Shown here in pieces: positions 1 through 12,353 of a DNA stretch of 64,000 bases; positions within the stretch are counted from its first letter, which is position 1, and each line of letters starts with the position of its first letter. The translations under genes were made by a program, and so were the position numbers. Location: positions 14,764,001-14,828,000 of the forward strand of contig NC_073359.2 in NCBI RefSeq assembly GCF_027580225.2, in the 5' to 3' direction. The stretch is from Misgurnus anguillicaudatus. Lineage: Eukaryota; Chordata; Actinopteri; Cypriniformes; Cobitidae. A model generated the notes under the pieces. That model was given only the letters and a program-made list of their open reading frames with translations. It did no database searches and had not been told where the DNA came from.

Positions 1-1620
1 ATGCCTGAGTTAGAGCCACTTCCTGTTTCATGGCGAAAATGCCGAAATTTGTCAGGCTGCCACGGACACACCCTCTAACGAAAAGTCAAGATCTCCGCAA
101 TTTAACATCGCAAAGGCCTTTAGATGATATTGACCAAATATTACGATGATTGGATTAAATCTGTAGGAGGAGTTCGTTAAAGTATGAAGCCTGGAAATGA
201 CCAAATTTGCACAGAAATCACAGCAAAAATTCAAAATGGCCGACTTCCTGTGGGGTTTAGAGCTTAGCTTCAAGAGACTTTTTTGTAAGTCTTGGGGTGA
301 TAGATGATCCTACCAAATTTCATATCTGTATGTTTTTCGTAGTGGGGGGGGGGCTGTTCTTTTGAAATTTTGCAGGTGGCGCTATCGAGCCATTTCTACA
401 CGCCCACTTCTGGCGCCTATGCCACATGTAAATTTGCGCCACTTCTGACGTGTGTGCAACGTTTTATGACTTTTTGGGCTTGTTTAGCCTGTCAAAAATG
501 CGATTCATTTAGCGATACTTGGCAAGTCCGCCATGGACACGCCCTTTAATGAACAGTCAAGTTCGTTGTTTTTTATCATCACACAAGGTCTTGAGATTAC
601 ACTGGTGAAATATGATGTTGATATGGTTAAATATCTAAGAGCAGTAAATCACAGCGTAAAACATGGTATTTCCTGCTGCCTCTAGGTGGCGCTATGAGTG
701 TTACTGAATTATGCCATGTTGATGTGTTCAGGCCTGGACCCTTATCAAACGTGTGAAGTCAGGGGCAGATCGGACATTGTATGCCTGAGTTATAACAACT
801 TCCTGTTTCATGGCGAAACATCACACTTTGCCAGGCCGCCACGGACACGCCCTTCAACGAAAAGTCAAGATCTTCGCAATTTATCAAGGAAAAGGGCTTA
901 ACATCAGTCAGACCAGATATGATGATGATTTGATTAAATCTCTAAGAGCAGTAAATCAGAACATAAAACATGGTATTTCCTCCTACCTCTAGGTGGCGCT
1001 ATGAGTAAAGTTGAATATTGGCATTGAAATGTGTTCAAGCCAAGACCCTTATCAAACATGTGAAGCGTGGGGCAGATTGGACATTGTATGTCTGAGTTAG
1101 AGCCACTTCCTGTTTCATGGCGAAAATGCTGAAATTTGTCAGGCCGCCACGGACACGCCCTCCGACGAAAAGTCAAGATCTCCGCAATTTAACATCGCAA
1201 AGGCCTTTAGATAAGATTGACCAAATATGTCGATGATCGGATTAAATCTGTAGGAGGAGTTCGTTAAAGTATGAAGGCTGGAAATGACCAAATTTGCACA
1301 AAAATCAAGGCAAAAATTCAAAATGGCCGACTTCCTGTTGGGTTTAGAGCTTCGCTCCAAGAGACTTTTTGTAGGTCTTGGGGTGATAGATGATCCTACC
1401 AAATTTCGTATCTGTACGTTTTTCGTAGTGGGGGGGCTGTTCTCTTGAAATTTTGCAGGTGGCGCTATCGAGCCATTTCTACACGCCCACTTCTGGCGCC
1501 TATGCCACATGTAAATTTTCGCCACTCCTGACATGTGTGCAAAATTTCATGAGTTTTCGAGCATGTTTCGCCCCTCAAAAATGCGATTCACTTTGGAGAA
1601 GAAGAAGAATAAATAATAAA
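1..1620 (+). repeat. Family B repeat unit, left end cut by window edge
   Basis: Starts inside a B unit. It contains two GTGTTCAGG/GTGTTCAAG-type sub-repeats (about 725 and 1030), about 305 bp apart. CTCF-core-like words occur near 372-384, 680-694, 987-1001 and 1454-1466. It ends in a GAAGAAGAA/AATAAT tract with no terminal module. It is nearly the same sequence as 58073-59690 at the other end of the window. The short open frames on both strands are also repeated there and look like DNA-level conservation. No gene is supported. Confidence 0.85.
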
Positions 1621-2750
1621 TATAGCTGCAAGCAGCGATGGCGGGCCCTCGCACGTTATTTTACCGCTATACGATGCCTCAGAGAAAACGATGCACGGTG
1701 AGCAAGTGCATCAAGTGGGTAAATATCAGTGGGCTATTTCATGTTGTTATTGACCAATTTGGGGACTGTAGGTAAAAGAAACCCCACATTTTAGACAAAC
1801 GGGGGCGCTGGTGAGCCACTTAAGAGACACGCCTATGTCTGACCTTTTTGTGCACACTTAACAGTCGACAACTCTGATGTGTGTGCCAAGTTTTAGGTTA
1901 ATCTAAGCACGCCAAGAGCCTTAAACATGCCTAAAATTAAAGTAAAATTTGATGCGTTACCATGGGAACAGCGTTCGAGATATCAAAAATCCCTTCGCAA
2001 TTTATCATCTACTATGCCTCGGCATCATGGTGACCACTTTTGGTGTCAATCCCATGAAAATCCTAGAAGGAGTATTTAAAAGAACATTGGATGGAACTGT
2101 CAAAAAAATCCACCTTTGTGACTGACACACTTCCTGGCACCTGGTGGTGGCGCTATACCCGGGAGTCACAATAGGCACATCGATGCGTTCGGAATCTTCA
2201 GACGAACAAACGTCCTGCGTATCATTACAATAAGACATTTTTTGCCTTAGATATAAGACACTTCCTGTTTCTCTGATTTCGCCATGACTTTGTCGCTTCA
2301 CCATGGCAGAACCGTTCGAGATATCAAAAATCCCTTTGCAATTTATCAAGTACAATGTCTCGACATCATGTTCACCGCGTTTGGTGTCAATCGCATAAAT
2401 CCCCTAGGAGGAGTATTTAAAAGTTCATCACATGCGTTTTTGAAACAATCAAAAATGGCCGACTTCCTGTTGGGCGGAGCTAATAGGTTTAAGGGTGAAA
2501 GTTGTTCGGGTCGATGAGTTCTATATGTGTACCAACTCTCGTACATGTGCGTACATTTTTGCCCGATCTGTGCCCCAATGTGTGTTTTTGAATTACAGGG
2601 GGCGCTACAGAGCTCCCTTGCCACGCCCGTGGTCCGGCCTTTGCCCGGTCCTGATGGCCGACGACTCTGATGTCTGTGCAAAATTTCAAGAGTTTTTGAG
2701 TATGTTAAGGCCCCCAAATTGCCCCGAAACGTAAAAAAAAAAAAAAAAAA

Positions 2751-2782
<32 letters not shown>

Positions 2783-2863
2783 TAATAATCCGAGCAAAAA
2801 CAATAGGGCTTCGCACCTTTCGGTGCAGGCCATTCTGGCCTGCTCCTCGGTGCTCGGGCCCTA
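1621..2863 (+). repeat. Family A repeat unit A1
   Basis: Complete A unit: head TATAGCTGCAAGCAGCGATG, one sub-repeat before and one after the central GGTGGTGGCGCTATAC word (2142-2155), a further CAGGGGGCGCTA word at 2596-2607, and an A-rich/TAA tract. One long terminal module lies at 2790-2861. It is closely paralogous to 30587-31830 at an offset of about 28,967 bp, including the same A-rich tail position. The head carries GGGGGCGCTG (1801-1810) where most units have GGGGGCGCTA. Confidence 0.85.
2790..2861 (+). repeat. Terminal hairpin module, long form
   Basis: First of 25 copies. Elements in order: CCGAGC, AAAAACAA, TAGGGC, GCACC-TTTC-GGTGC hairpin, GCAGGCC-ATTCT-GGCCTGC hairpin, GCTCGG, then GCCCTA. 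TAGGGC can pair with GCCCTA and CCGAGC with GCTCGG, so either a closed three-way junction or a pseudoknot is possible. The next B unit starts 2 bases after its GGGCCC. Function unknown. Confidence 0.8.
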
Positions 2864-4708
2864 ATTAAAGCTGCAAGCAGCGATGGAAGGGCCCTCGCAC
2901 GCATGTGCACCGCTACCCTATGGCATTAGTAAAGCAGTGAACCAGGGGGGTATGAATTAAAGTGGGTAAATATAGGTGGATATTCAAAGGGAAACTGATG
3001 TGCCACACCGCCTGTGTGCACTGTGCAGCAGGTAGCGCTATGACTGTACCTGATTATTGATATATTGACGTGTTCAGGCCGGGACCCTTATCAAACTTGT
3101 GAAGTCGGGGGCAGATCGGATAATGTATGCCTGAATTACAACAGCTTCCTGTTTCATGGCGAAATATCACACTTTGCCAGGCTGCCACGGACACGCACTT
3201 CAACGAAAAGTCAAGATCTTCGCAATTTATCACCGCAAAGGGCTTAACATCAGTCTGATCAAATATTATTATGATTTTATTAAATCTCTAAGAGCAGTAA
3301 ATCACAACGTAAAACAAGACATTTCCTGCTACCTCTAGGTGGCGCTATGACTGAAGCTGAATATTGGCATTGAAATGTGTTCAGGCCGAGACTCTTATCA
3401 AACATGTGAAGTGTGTGGCAGATTGGACATTGTATGCCTTAGTTATAACAACTTCCTGTTTCATGGCGAAAACGCTGAACTTTGTCAGGCCGCCACGGAC
3501 ACACACTCCAACGAAAAGTCAAAAACTCCGCAATTTAACATCGCAAAGGCCTTTAGATGAGATTGACCAAATATGATGACGATCTGATAAAATCTCTAGG
3601 AGGAGTTCGTTAAAGTATGAAGCCTGGAAATGACAAAATTTGCACAGAAATCACAGCAATAAATCAAAATCGCCGACTTCCTGTGGGGTTTAGAGCTTCG
3701 CTCCAAGAGACTTTTTTGTAAGTCTTGGGGTGATAGATGATCCTACCAAATTTCGTATCTGTATGTTTTTCGTAGTGGGGGGGCTGTTCTTTTGAAATTT
3801 TGTAGGTGGCGCTATCGAGCCATTTCTACATGCCTATTTCTGTCTCCTATGCCACATGTAAATTTTCGCCACTTCTGACTTGTGTGCAACGTTTTATGAC
3901 TTTTTGAGCTTGTTTAGCCTGTCAAAAATGTGATTCATTTAGCGATACTTTGCGAGGCCGCCACGGACACGCCCTTTAATGAAAAGTCAAGGTCGTCGCT
4001 ATTTATCGTTACAAAAAGTCTTGAGATTAGACTGATGAAATATGATGTTGATATGGTTAAATCTCTAAGAGCAGTAAGTTACAGCATAAAACATAGTATT
4101 TCCTGTTGCCTCTAGGTGGCGCTATAACTGTCACTGAATTATACCATGTTGATGTGTTCAGGCCGGGACCCTTATCAAACGTGTGAAGTCAGGGGCAGAT
4201 CGGACAATGTATGCCTGAATTACAACAGCTTCCTGTTTCATGGCGAAACATCACACTTTGCCAGGCCGCCACGGACACGTTCTTCAATGAAAAGTCAAAA
4301 GCTCCGCAATTTAGCATCGCAAAGGCCTTTAGATGATACTGACCAAATATGATGATGATCGGATTAAATCTCTAGGAGGAGTTCGTTAAAGTACGACGCT
4401 TGGAAATGTCAAAAAATGACACAGAAAATTCAAAATGGCCGACTTCATGTGGGGTTTAGAGGTTCGCTCCAAGAGACTTTTTTGTAGGTCTTGGAGTGAT
4501 AGATGATCCTACCAAATTTCGTATCTGTAAGTTTTTCGTAGTGGGGGGGCTGTTCTCTTGAAATTGTGCAGGTGGCGCTATCGAGCCATTTTTACACGCA
4601 CACTTATGACGCATATACTACATGTAAATTTTCGCCACTTCTGACTCGTGTGCAAATTTTCATGAGTTTTCGGGTATGTTTAGGCCCTCAAAAATGCGAT
4701 CCATTTCG

Positions 4709-4763
4709 GAGAAGAAGAAGAAGAAGAAGAAGAAGAAGAAGAAGAAGAAGAAGAAGAAGAAGA
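4709..4763 (+). repeat. (GAA)n microsatellite
   Basis: Uninterrupted GAA/AAG run of about 55 bp at the 3' end of unit B1. It looks like an expansion of the GGAGAAGAAGAA tract seen at the same place in other B units (for example 1593-1610 and 59666-59679). On either strand it encodes only poly-Lys/Arg/Glu or poly-Phe shadows. Confidence 0.95.
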
Positions 4764-4777
4764 AAAATAATAATAAA

Positions 4778-4848
4778 CGGAGCAAAAACAATAGGGCTTT
4801 GCACCCACGGTGCAGGCCATTCTGGCCTGCTCCTCGGTGCTCGGGCCC
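4778..4848 (+). repeat. Terminal hairpin module, CAC-loop variant
   Basis: Long-form module whose first hairpin has the loop CAC (GCACC-CAC-GGTGC) in place of TTTC. The stem is unchanged while the loop varies. The 5' arm reads CGGAGC, which breaks one pair with GCTCGG. It lies between the (GAA)n tract and unit A2. Confidence 0.8.
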
Positions 4849-4852
4849 TAAA

Positions 4853-7342
4853 TATAGCTGCAAGCAGCGATGGCGGGCCCTCGCACGTTTATTTACCGCT
4901 ACATGGTGCCTCCGAGAAAACGATGCACGGTGGGCAAGTGCATCAAGTGGGTAAATATCGGTGGACTATTTTATGTTGTTACTGACCCATTTGGGGACTG
5001 TAGGTAAAAGAAACCCCACATTTTAGATAAACGGGGGCGCTAGTGAGCCACTTAAGAGACACGCCTTTATCTCACCTTTTTGTCCACACTTAACAGCCGA
5101 CAACTCTGATGTGTGTGCCAACTTTTAGATTAATCTAAGCACGCCAAGAGCCCTAAATATGCCTGAAATAAAAGTAAAGTTTGGGGCATTGTCATGGGAA
5201 CGGCGTTCGAGATATCAAAAATCCCTTCGCAATTTATCATCTACAATGTTTCGGCATCATGTTGACCACTAATGGTGTCAATCGCATGAATCCCATACGA
5301 GGAGTATTTAAAGGTTCACAGCATGTAACTGTCAGCCTTGAATATGCTGGAAAATGAAAGCAAAGTTTGATGCGTTGCCATGGGAACAGCGTTCGAGATA
5401 TCAAAAATCCCTTCGCAATTTAGCAAGTACAATGTCACGGCATGATGATCACCACGTTTGGTGTCAATCCCATGAATCCCCTAGAAGGAGTATTCAAAAG
5501 TTCACCGTATGCATTTTTGAAACCATCCAAAATGGCCGACTTACTGTTGGGCGGAGCTAATAGGTTTGATTGTGAAAGTTGTTCTGGTCAATGGGATCTA
5601 TATACGTACCAACTCTCGTACATGTGCCTACATGTTTGCCCGATTTGTGCACCAATGTTTTTTTTTAATTACAGAGGGCACTACAGAGCCCTACTGCCAC
5701 GCCCGTGTTCCAGCCTGATTTCGCCACAACTTTGTCGCCTCGCCATGGCAGGACCGTTCGAGATATCAAAAATCCCTTCGCAATTTAGCAAGTACAATGT
5801 CTCGACATCATGATCACCACGTTTGGTGTCATTCGCATGAATCCCCTAGGAGTATTCAAAAGTTCACCGTATGCATTTTTTAAACAATGCAAAATAGCCG
5901 ACTTCCTGTTGGGCGGAGCTTAAATGTTAGAGGGCGAAAGTTGTTCGGGTCAATGGGATCTATATACGTACCAACTCTCGTACATGTGCCTACATGTTTG
6001 CCCGATTTGTGCACCAATGTTTTTTTTTAATTACAGAGGGCACTACAGAGCCCTACTGCCACGCCCGTGTTCCAGCCTTTGCCCGGTCCTAATGGCCAAC
6101 GACTTTGAGGTCTGTGCCAAATTTCCGGTGTTTTCGAGCATGTCAAGGCACCCAAAGTGCATGCCAAGTGCTTAAATATCCCTGAAAATGAAAGTAAAGT
6201 TTGACGTGTTGCCATGGGAGCAGCGTTCGAGATATCAAAAATCCCTTCGCAATTTATCATCTACAATGCCTCAGCATCATGTTGACCACTTTCGGTGTCA
6301 ATCGCATGAAAATCCTAGGAGGAGTATTTAAAAGAACATTGCATGGAACTGTCAAAAAATCCACCTTTTGTGACTGCCACACTTCCTGGTGCCTGTTGGT
6401 GGCGCTATACCAGAGACTCACAATAGGCACATCGATGCGATCAGAATCCTTGGCCGAAGCTACACACTGTGTTTCATCCCGATAAGACATTTTTTGCTTT
6501 AGATATTAGACACTTCCTGTTTCTCTGAATTCGCCATAAATTTGTCTCCTCGCCATGGCAACACCGTTCGAGATATCAAAAATCCCTTCGCAATTTATCA
6601 AGTCCAATGTCTCAGCATCATGTTCACCACGTTTGGTGTCAATCGTATGAATTCCCTATGAGAAGTATTTAAAAGTTCATGACTGACACACTTCCTGGCG
6701 CCTGGTGGTGGCGCTATACCTGAGACTCACAATAGGCACATCGATGCGATCGGAATCTTCAGACGAACAAACGCCCTGCTTGGCATAACAATAAGAATTT
6801 TTTTGCCTTAGATATTAGACACTTCATGTTTTGCTGATTTCGCCACAACTTTGTCGCCTCGCCATTGCAACACCGTTCGAGATATCAAAAATCCCTTCGC
6901 AATTTAGCAAGTCCAATGTCTCGACATCATGATCACCACGTTTGGTGTCATTCGCATGAATCCCCTAGGAGGAGTATTTAAAAGTTCACCGCATGCATTT
7001 TTTAAACAATGCAAAATAGCCGACTTCCTGTTGGGCGGAGCTTAAATGTTAGAGGGCGAAAGTTGTTCGGGTTGATGAGATCTATATGTGTACCAACTTT
7101 CGTAAATGTGCGTACATGTTTGCCCGATCTGGGCACTACTGTTTGTTTTTGCATTACAGGGGGCGCTACTGAGCCCCCGTGCCACGCCCGTGTTCCAGCC
7201 TTTGTCTGTTCGCAATGACGGACGACTCTAACGTCTGCGCCAAATTTCAAGAGTTTTCGAGTATGTTAAGGCACCCAAAATGCCCAAAAGTGTTAAAAAA
7301 AAAAAAATAATAAAAAAAATAATAAAAAAAAAAAAAAAAAAA
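4853..7342 (+). repeat. Family A repeat unit A2, internally duplicated
   Basis: Large A unit with about six sub-repeats (CCATGGG or CCATGGC cores near 5196, 5378, 5740, 6213, 6555 and 6864). A tail segment is partly duplicated: the stretch around 5575-5720 recurs around 5935-6080, including an unusual run of Ts and GAGGGCACTACAGAGCCC in place of the usual GGGGGCGCTACAGAGCCC. This looks like unequal exchange that fused pieces of two units. It ends in an A-rich tract without a terminal module. Confidence 0.8.
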
Positions 7343-7598
7343 TATAGCTGCAAGCAGCAATGGCGGGCCCTCGCACGTTTTTTTTCCGCTACACGGTGCG
7401 TCCGAGAAAACGATGCACGGTGGGCAAGGGCATCAAGTGGGTAAAATATCAGTGGGCTATTTAATGTTGTTTCTGAGCCATTTGGGGACTGTATGTAAAA
7501 GAAACCCCACATTTTAGACAAACAGGTGCACTGGTGAGCCACTTAAGAGACACGCCTATGTCTGACCTTTTTGTCAACACTTAACAGCCGAAAACTCT

Positions 7599-7606
7599 GA
7601 TGTGTG
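7599..7606 (+). repeat. 8-bp target duplication, left of hAT copy 1
   Basis: GATGTGTG directly before CAGAGATG. The identical octamer follows the element at 8460-8467. Eight-base duplications are the hAT hallmark. Confidence 0.9.
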
Positions 7607-8459
7607 CAGAGATGTATAGTAACGAAGTAGAACTACTTCACTACTGTACTTAAGTACTAAAAGGCAGAATCTGTACTCTACTGAAGTATTATTTTTTTCT
7701 CCTACTTCCACTTTTACTTCAGTACATATTTTCGATGAGTTTAATACTTTTACTCCAATACATTTTTTATGTGCTGCATAGTTACTCGTTACACTCAAAT
7801 GTTACGAATCATTCCAAACCTACATTATCACTGCCGGAGCGGTGATACACATTAGAAACACACACAGATTGTGGTCTAAACTAATAGGAGATAGTGAAGA
7901 GCGGACCCCTCCCTCCCTCTCACTCACAAATATGAGCCGCGGTTGTGGACAAATGTGAAGTGAAGAGAGAACCAAAGTGCACGAGAGAGACCGATAGAGA
8001 GAGAGAATTCGCGAGAAAGGGCGAGTGTGCGCGAAAGAAGGAAACCTAAATACATTGAAACATCTTGTACCTTTACCTATTACCATTACATCGACTAATA
8101 TTTTATTAATTCTGAATTCTCTATTGCCATATTAGTTAAATTAATCTGAACATTCCTGTCCTTGTACTTCTGCTACAGCCAGAGCAATTGTGAGTGTCCT
8201 TTAGCTTAAACATTTGAAATAATATAAACAATATTATATTCAAACTTTTGACTGTTTTCTTTAATAATTACATTACACAATACTTGTACTTTTACTTTCA
8301 GTACTTGAGTAGTATATTTTAAAATAAACTACTTGCAATACTTAAGTACAAAACATGTTTAATACTTCAGTACTTCCACTTAAGTGGTGTGCTCACTTTT
8401 TTGATAGAGCACTTGTACTTTTACTCAAGTCTGGGTCCCTAGTACTTTATACATCTCTG
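7607..8459 (+). mobile_element. Tol2-like hAT non-autonomous element, copy 1
   Basis: 853 bp, with 12-bp terminal inverted repeats CAGAGATGTATA / TATACATCTCTG. The subterminal sequence is rich in GTACTTAAGTACT, TACTTTTACTC and ACTCAAGT words like those at Tol2 ends. No transposase ORF is present, so movement would need a transposase supplied in trans. Both 8-bp target duplications are intact. It is the same insertion as the copies at 16242, 20224 and 42026. Confidence 0.88.
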
Positions 8460-8467
8460 GATGTGTG
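8460..8467 (+). repeat. 8-bp target duplication, right of hAT copy 1
   Basis: GATGTGTG, identical to 7599-7606. Host repeat sequence resumes directly (TGCCAAATTTAAAG). Confidence 0.9.
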
Positions 8468-10831
8468 TGCCAAATTTAAAGTTCAACTAAGCACGCCAAG
8501 AGCCTTAAACATGCCTGAAATTAAAGTAAAGTTTGACGCGTTGCCATGGGAACAGCGTTCGAGATGTCTAAAATTCCTTCGCAATTTATCATCTACAATG
8601 TCTCGGCATCATGTTGACCACTTCTGGTGTCAATCGCATGAATCCCATACGAGGAGTATTTAAAGGTTCACAGCATGTAACTGTCAGCCTTAAATATGTG
8701 TAAAAATGAAAGTAAAGTTTGATGCATTGCCATGGGAACAGCGTTTGAGATATCAAAAATCCCTTCGCAATTTATCATCTACAATGTCTCGGCATCATGT
8801 TGACCACTTCTCGTGTCAATCGCATGAAAATCCTAGAAGGAGTATTTAAAAGTTAACTGTATAAAACTGAAAGGCTTAAATATGCCTTTAAAATGAAAGT
8901 AAAGTTTGACGCGTTGCCATGGGAATACCGTTTGAGATATCAAAAATCCCTTCGCAATTTATCATCTACAATGTCTCGGCATCATGGTGACCACTTTTGG
9001 TGTCAATCGTATGAAAATCCTAGAAGGAGTATTTAAAAGAACATTGCATGGAACTTAAAAAAAAATCCAGCTTTGTGACTGACACACTTCCTGGCGCCTG
9101 GTGGTGGCGCTATACCCGGGAGTCACAATAGGCACATCGATGCGATCGGAATCTTCAGATGAACAAACACCCTGCGTGTCATTACAATAAGACATTTTTT
9201 GCCTTAGATATTAGACACTTCCTGTTTCTCTGATTTCGCCACAACTTTGTCGGCTCGCCATGGCAGAACCGTTCGAGATATCAAAAATCCCTTCGCAATT
9301 TAGCAAGTCCAATGTCTCGACATCATGTTCACCACTTTTGGTGTCAATCGCATGATTCCTCTAGGAGGAGTATTCAAAAGTTCAACGCATGCATTTTTTA
9401 AACGATCCAAAATAGCTGACTTCCTGTTGGGCGGAGCTTAAATGTTAGAGGGCGAAAGTTGTTCGGGTCGATGAGATCTATATGCGTACCAACTCTCGTA
9501 CATGTGCGTACATGTTTGCACGATCTGTGCATCAATGTTTTTTTTTGCATTACAGGGGGCGCTACAGAGCCCCCGTGCCACGCCCGTGTTCCAGCCTTTG
9601 CCCGTTCGCAATGACGGACGACTCTGACGTCTGTGCCAAATTTCAAGAGTTTTCGAGTATGTTAAGGCACCCAAAGTGCATGCCAAGAGCTTAAATATGC
9701 CTGAAAATGAAAGTAAAGTTTGACGTGTTGCCATGGGAACAGCATTCGAGATATCAAAAATCCCTTCGCAATTTATCATCTACAATGTCTCAGCATCATG
9801 TTGACCACTTTTGGTGTCAATCGCATGAAAATCCTAGGAGGAGTATTTAAAAGTTCACCACATGCAACTGTCAAAAATCCACCTTTTGTGACTGCCACAC
9901 TTCCTGGTGCCTGTTGGTGGCGCTATACCCGAGACTCACAATAGGCACATCGATGCGATTGGAATCCTTGACCGAGCATACACACTGCGTTTCATCCCTA
10001 TAAGACATTTTTTGCTCAAGATATTAGACACTTCCTGTTTCTCTGAATTCGCCATAAATTTGTCACCTCGCCATGGCAACATCGTTCGAGATATCAAAAA
10101 TCCCTTCGCAATTTAGCAAGTCCAATGTCTCAGCATCATGTTCACCACGTTTGGTGTCAATCGTATGAATTCCCTAGGAGAAGTATTTAAAAGTTCATGA
10201 CTGACACACTTCCTGGCCCCTGGTGGTGGCGCTATACCTGAGACTTACAATAGGCACATCGATGCGACCGGAATCTTCAGACTAACAAATGTCCCGCTTG
10301 GCATCACAATAAGACATTTTTTGCCTTAGATATTAGACACTTCCTGTTGCTCTGATTTCGCCACAACTTTGTCGCCATGCCATGGCAGAACCGTTCGAGA
10401 TATCAAAAATCCCTTGGCAATTTAGCAAGTACAATATCTCGACATCATGATCACCACGTTTGGTGTCAATCGCATGATTCCTCTAGGAGGAGTATTTAAA
10501 AGTTCACCACATGCAATTTTTAAACAATCCAAAATAGCAGACTTCCTGTTGGGCGGAGCTAAAATGTTAGAGGGCGAAAGTTGTTTGGGTCGATGAGATC
10601 TATAAGCATACCAATTCTCAAACATGTGCATACATTTTTGCCCGATCTGTGCATCAATGTTTTTTGTTGTATTACAGGGGGCGCTACAGAGCCCCCGTGC
10701 CACACCCGTGTTCCAGCCTTTGGTTTTCTGCAATGACGGACGACTCTGACGTCTGTGCCAAATTTCAAGAGTTTTCGAGTATGTTAAGGCACCCAAAATG
10801 TCCAAAAGTGTTAAAAAAAATAAAAAAAAAA

Positions 10832-12353
10832 TATAGCTGCAAGCAGCAATGGCGGGCCCTCGCACGTTTGTTTACCGCTACACGGTGCCTCCGAGAAAAC
10901 GATGCACGGTGGGCATGTGCATCAAGTGGGTAAATATCAGTGGGCTATTTAATGTTGTTTCTGAGCCATTTGGGGACTGTAGGTCAAAGAAACCCCACAT
11001 TTTAAACAAACGGGGGCACTAGTGAGCCACTTAAGAGACACGCCTATGTCTGACCTTTTTGTCAACACTTAACAGCCGACAACTCTGATGTGTGTGCCAA
11101 ATTTAAATTTAATCTAAGCACGCCAAGAGCCTTAAATATGCCTGAAATGAAAGTAAAGTTTGACGCGTTGCCATGGGAACAGCGTTCGAGATGTCAAAAA
11201 TTCCTTCGCAATTTAGCATCTACAATGTCTCAGCATGATGTTGACCACTTTTGGTGTCAATTGCATGATTATTCTAGAAGGAGTATTTAAAAGTTAACTG
11301 CATGTAACTGTCAGTCTTAAATATGTGTAAAAATGAAAGTAAAGTTTGACACGTTGCCATGGAAACAGAGTTGGAGATATCAAAAATCCCTTCGCAATAT
11401 ATCGTCTACAATGTCTCTGCATCATGTTGACCACTTTTGGTGTCAATTGCATGATTATTCTAGAAGGAGTATTTAAAAGTTAACTGCATGCAACTGAAGG
11501 GCTTAAATATGCCTTTAAAATGAAAGTAAAGTTTGATGCGTTGCCATGGGAACAACGTTTGAGATATCAAAAATCCCTTCGCAATTTATCATCTACTATG
11601 TCTTGGCATCATGTTGACCACTTTTGGTGTCAATCGCATAAACATTCTAGGAGGAGTATTTAAAAGAACATCACATGGAACTGTCAAAAAAATCAACCTT
11701 TGTGACTGCAACACTTCCTGGCGCCTGGTGGTGGCGCTATACCCGAGACTCACAATAGGCACATCGATGCAATCAGAATCTTCAGACGAACAAACACCCC
11801 ACGTGTCATCACTATAAGACATTTTTTGCCTTAAATATTAGACACTTCCTGTTTCTCTGATTTCACCATGACTTTGCCACTTCGCCATGGCAACACCGTT
11901 CGAGATATCAAAAATCCCTTCGCAATTTAGCAAGTCCAATGTCTTGACACCATGATCACCACATTTGGTGTCATTTGCATGAATCCCCTAGGAGGAGTAT
12001 TCAAAAGTTCACCGCATGCATTTTTTAAACAATCCAAAATGGCGGACTTCCTGTTGGGCGGAGCTAAAATGTCAGAGGGCGAAAGTTGTTCGGGTCGATG
12101 AGATCTATATGTGTACCAACTTTCGTAAATGTGCGTACATGTTTGCCCGATCTGTGCACTCCTGTTTGTTTTTGCATTACAGGGGGCGCTACAGAGCCCC
12201 CGTGCCACGCCCGTGTTCCAGCCTTTGGCTTTCGGCGATCACGGACGACTCTGATGTCTGTGCCAAATTTCAAGAGTTTTCGAGTATGTTAAGGCCCCCA
12301 AAATGTCCAAAAGTGTTGAAAAAAAAAAAAAAAAAAAAAGAAATAAAAATAAA
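10832..12353 (+). repeat. Family A repeat unit A4
   Basis: Typical A unit with four sub-repeats (11170, 11357, 11543, 11885). The first three are 186-187 bp apart. The head word is GGGGGCACTA, a decayed GGGGGCGCTA. Central GGTGGTGGCGCTATACC lies near 11727, and the tail has AAAATGGCGGACTTCCTG (12037-12054) followed by GGGCGGAGC. It ends in a long A run without a terminal module. Confidence 0.85.
12037..12062 (+). promoter_or_regulatory. YY1/ETS/GC-box-like composite word (representative of A-unit tails)
   Basis: AAAATGGCGGAC fits the YY1 consensus. It overlaps ACTTCCTGTT, the reverse of an ETS-family site, and is followed by GGGCGGAG, a GC box. The arrangement recurs in nearly every A-unit tail, mostly as ATGGCCGAC or TAGCCGAC variants. 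This is a motif match only; binding is not shown. Confidence 0.45.

Larger units (their letters stand above)
2864..4852 (+). repeat. Family B repeat unit B1
   Basis: Starts ATTAAAGCTGCAAGCAGCG. The head motif near 3031-3040 reads GGTAGCGCTA, a mutated copy of the usual GGTGGCGCTA. Sub-repeats begin near 3068, 3378 and 4156, with GGTGGCGCTA words near 3337, 3806, 4117 and 4571. The unit ends in a (GAA)n tract and one terminal module. No gene is supported. Confidence 0.85.
7343..10831 (+). repeat. Family A repeat unit A3 carrying hAT copy 1
   Basis: A unit with a hAT insertion (7607-8459) in its head and about seven sub-repeats downstream (8540, 8730, 8917, 9257, 9730, 10071, 10380). It contains two central GGTGGTGGCGCTATACC words plus one in GTTGGTGGCGCTATACCC context. 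This suggests an in-register fusion of two shorter units. It ends in A-rich sequence without a terminal module. Confidence 0.8.

Noticed and set aside
1850..1900. Hammerhead-type core because CTCTGATGTGTG and similar CTGATG words recur.
   Set aside because: The required CTGATGA core and paired GAAA arm are not present together.
8525..9060. CRISPR-like array (regular repeats with spacers).
   Set aside because: The period is about 186 bp, the 'spacers' are themselves homologous, and the context is vertebrate transposons.
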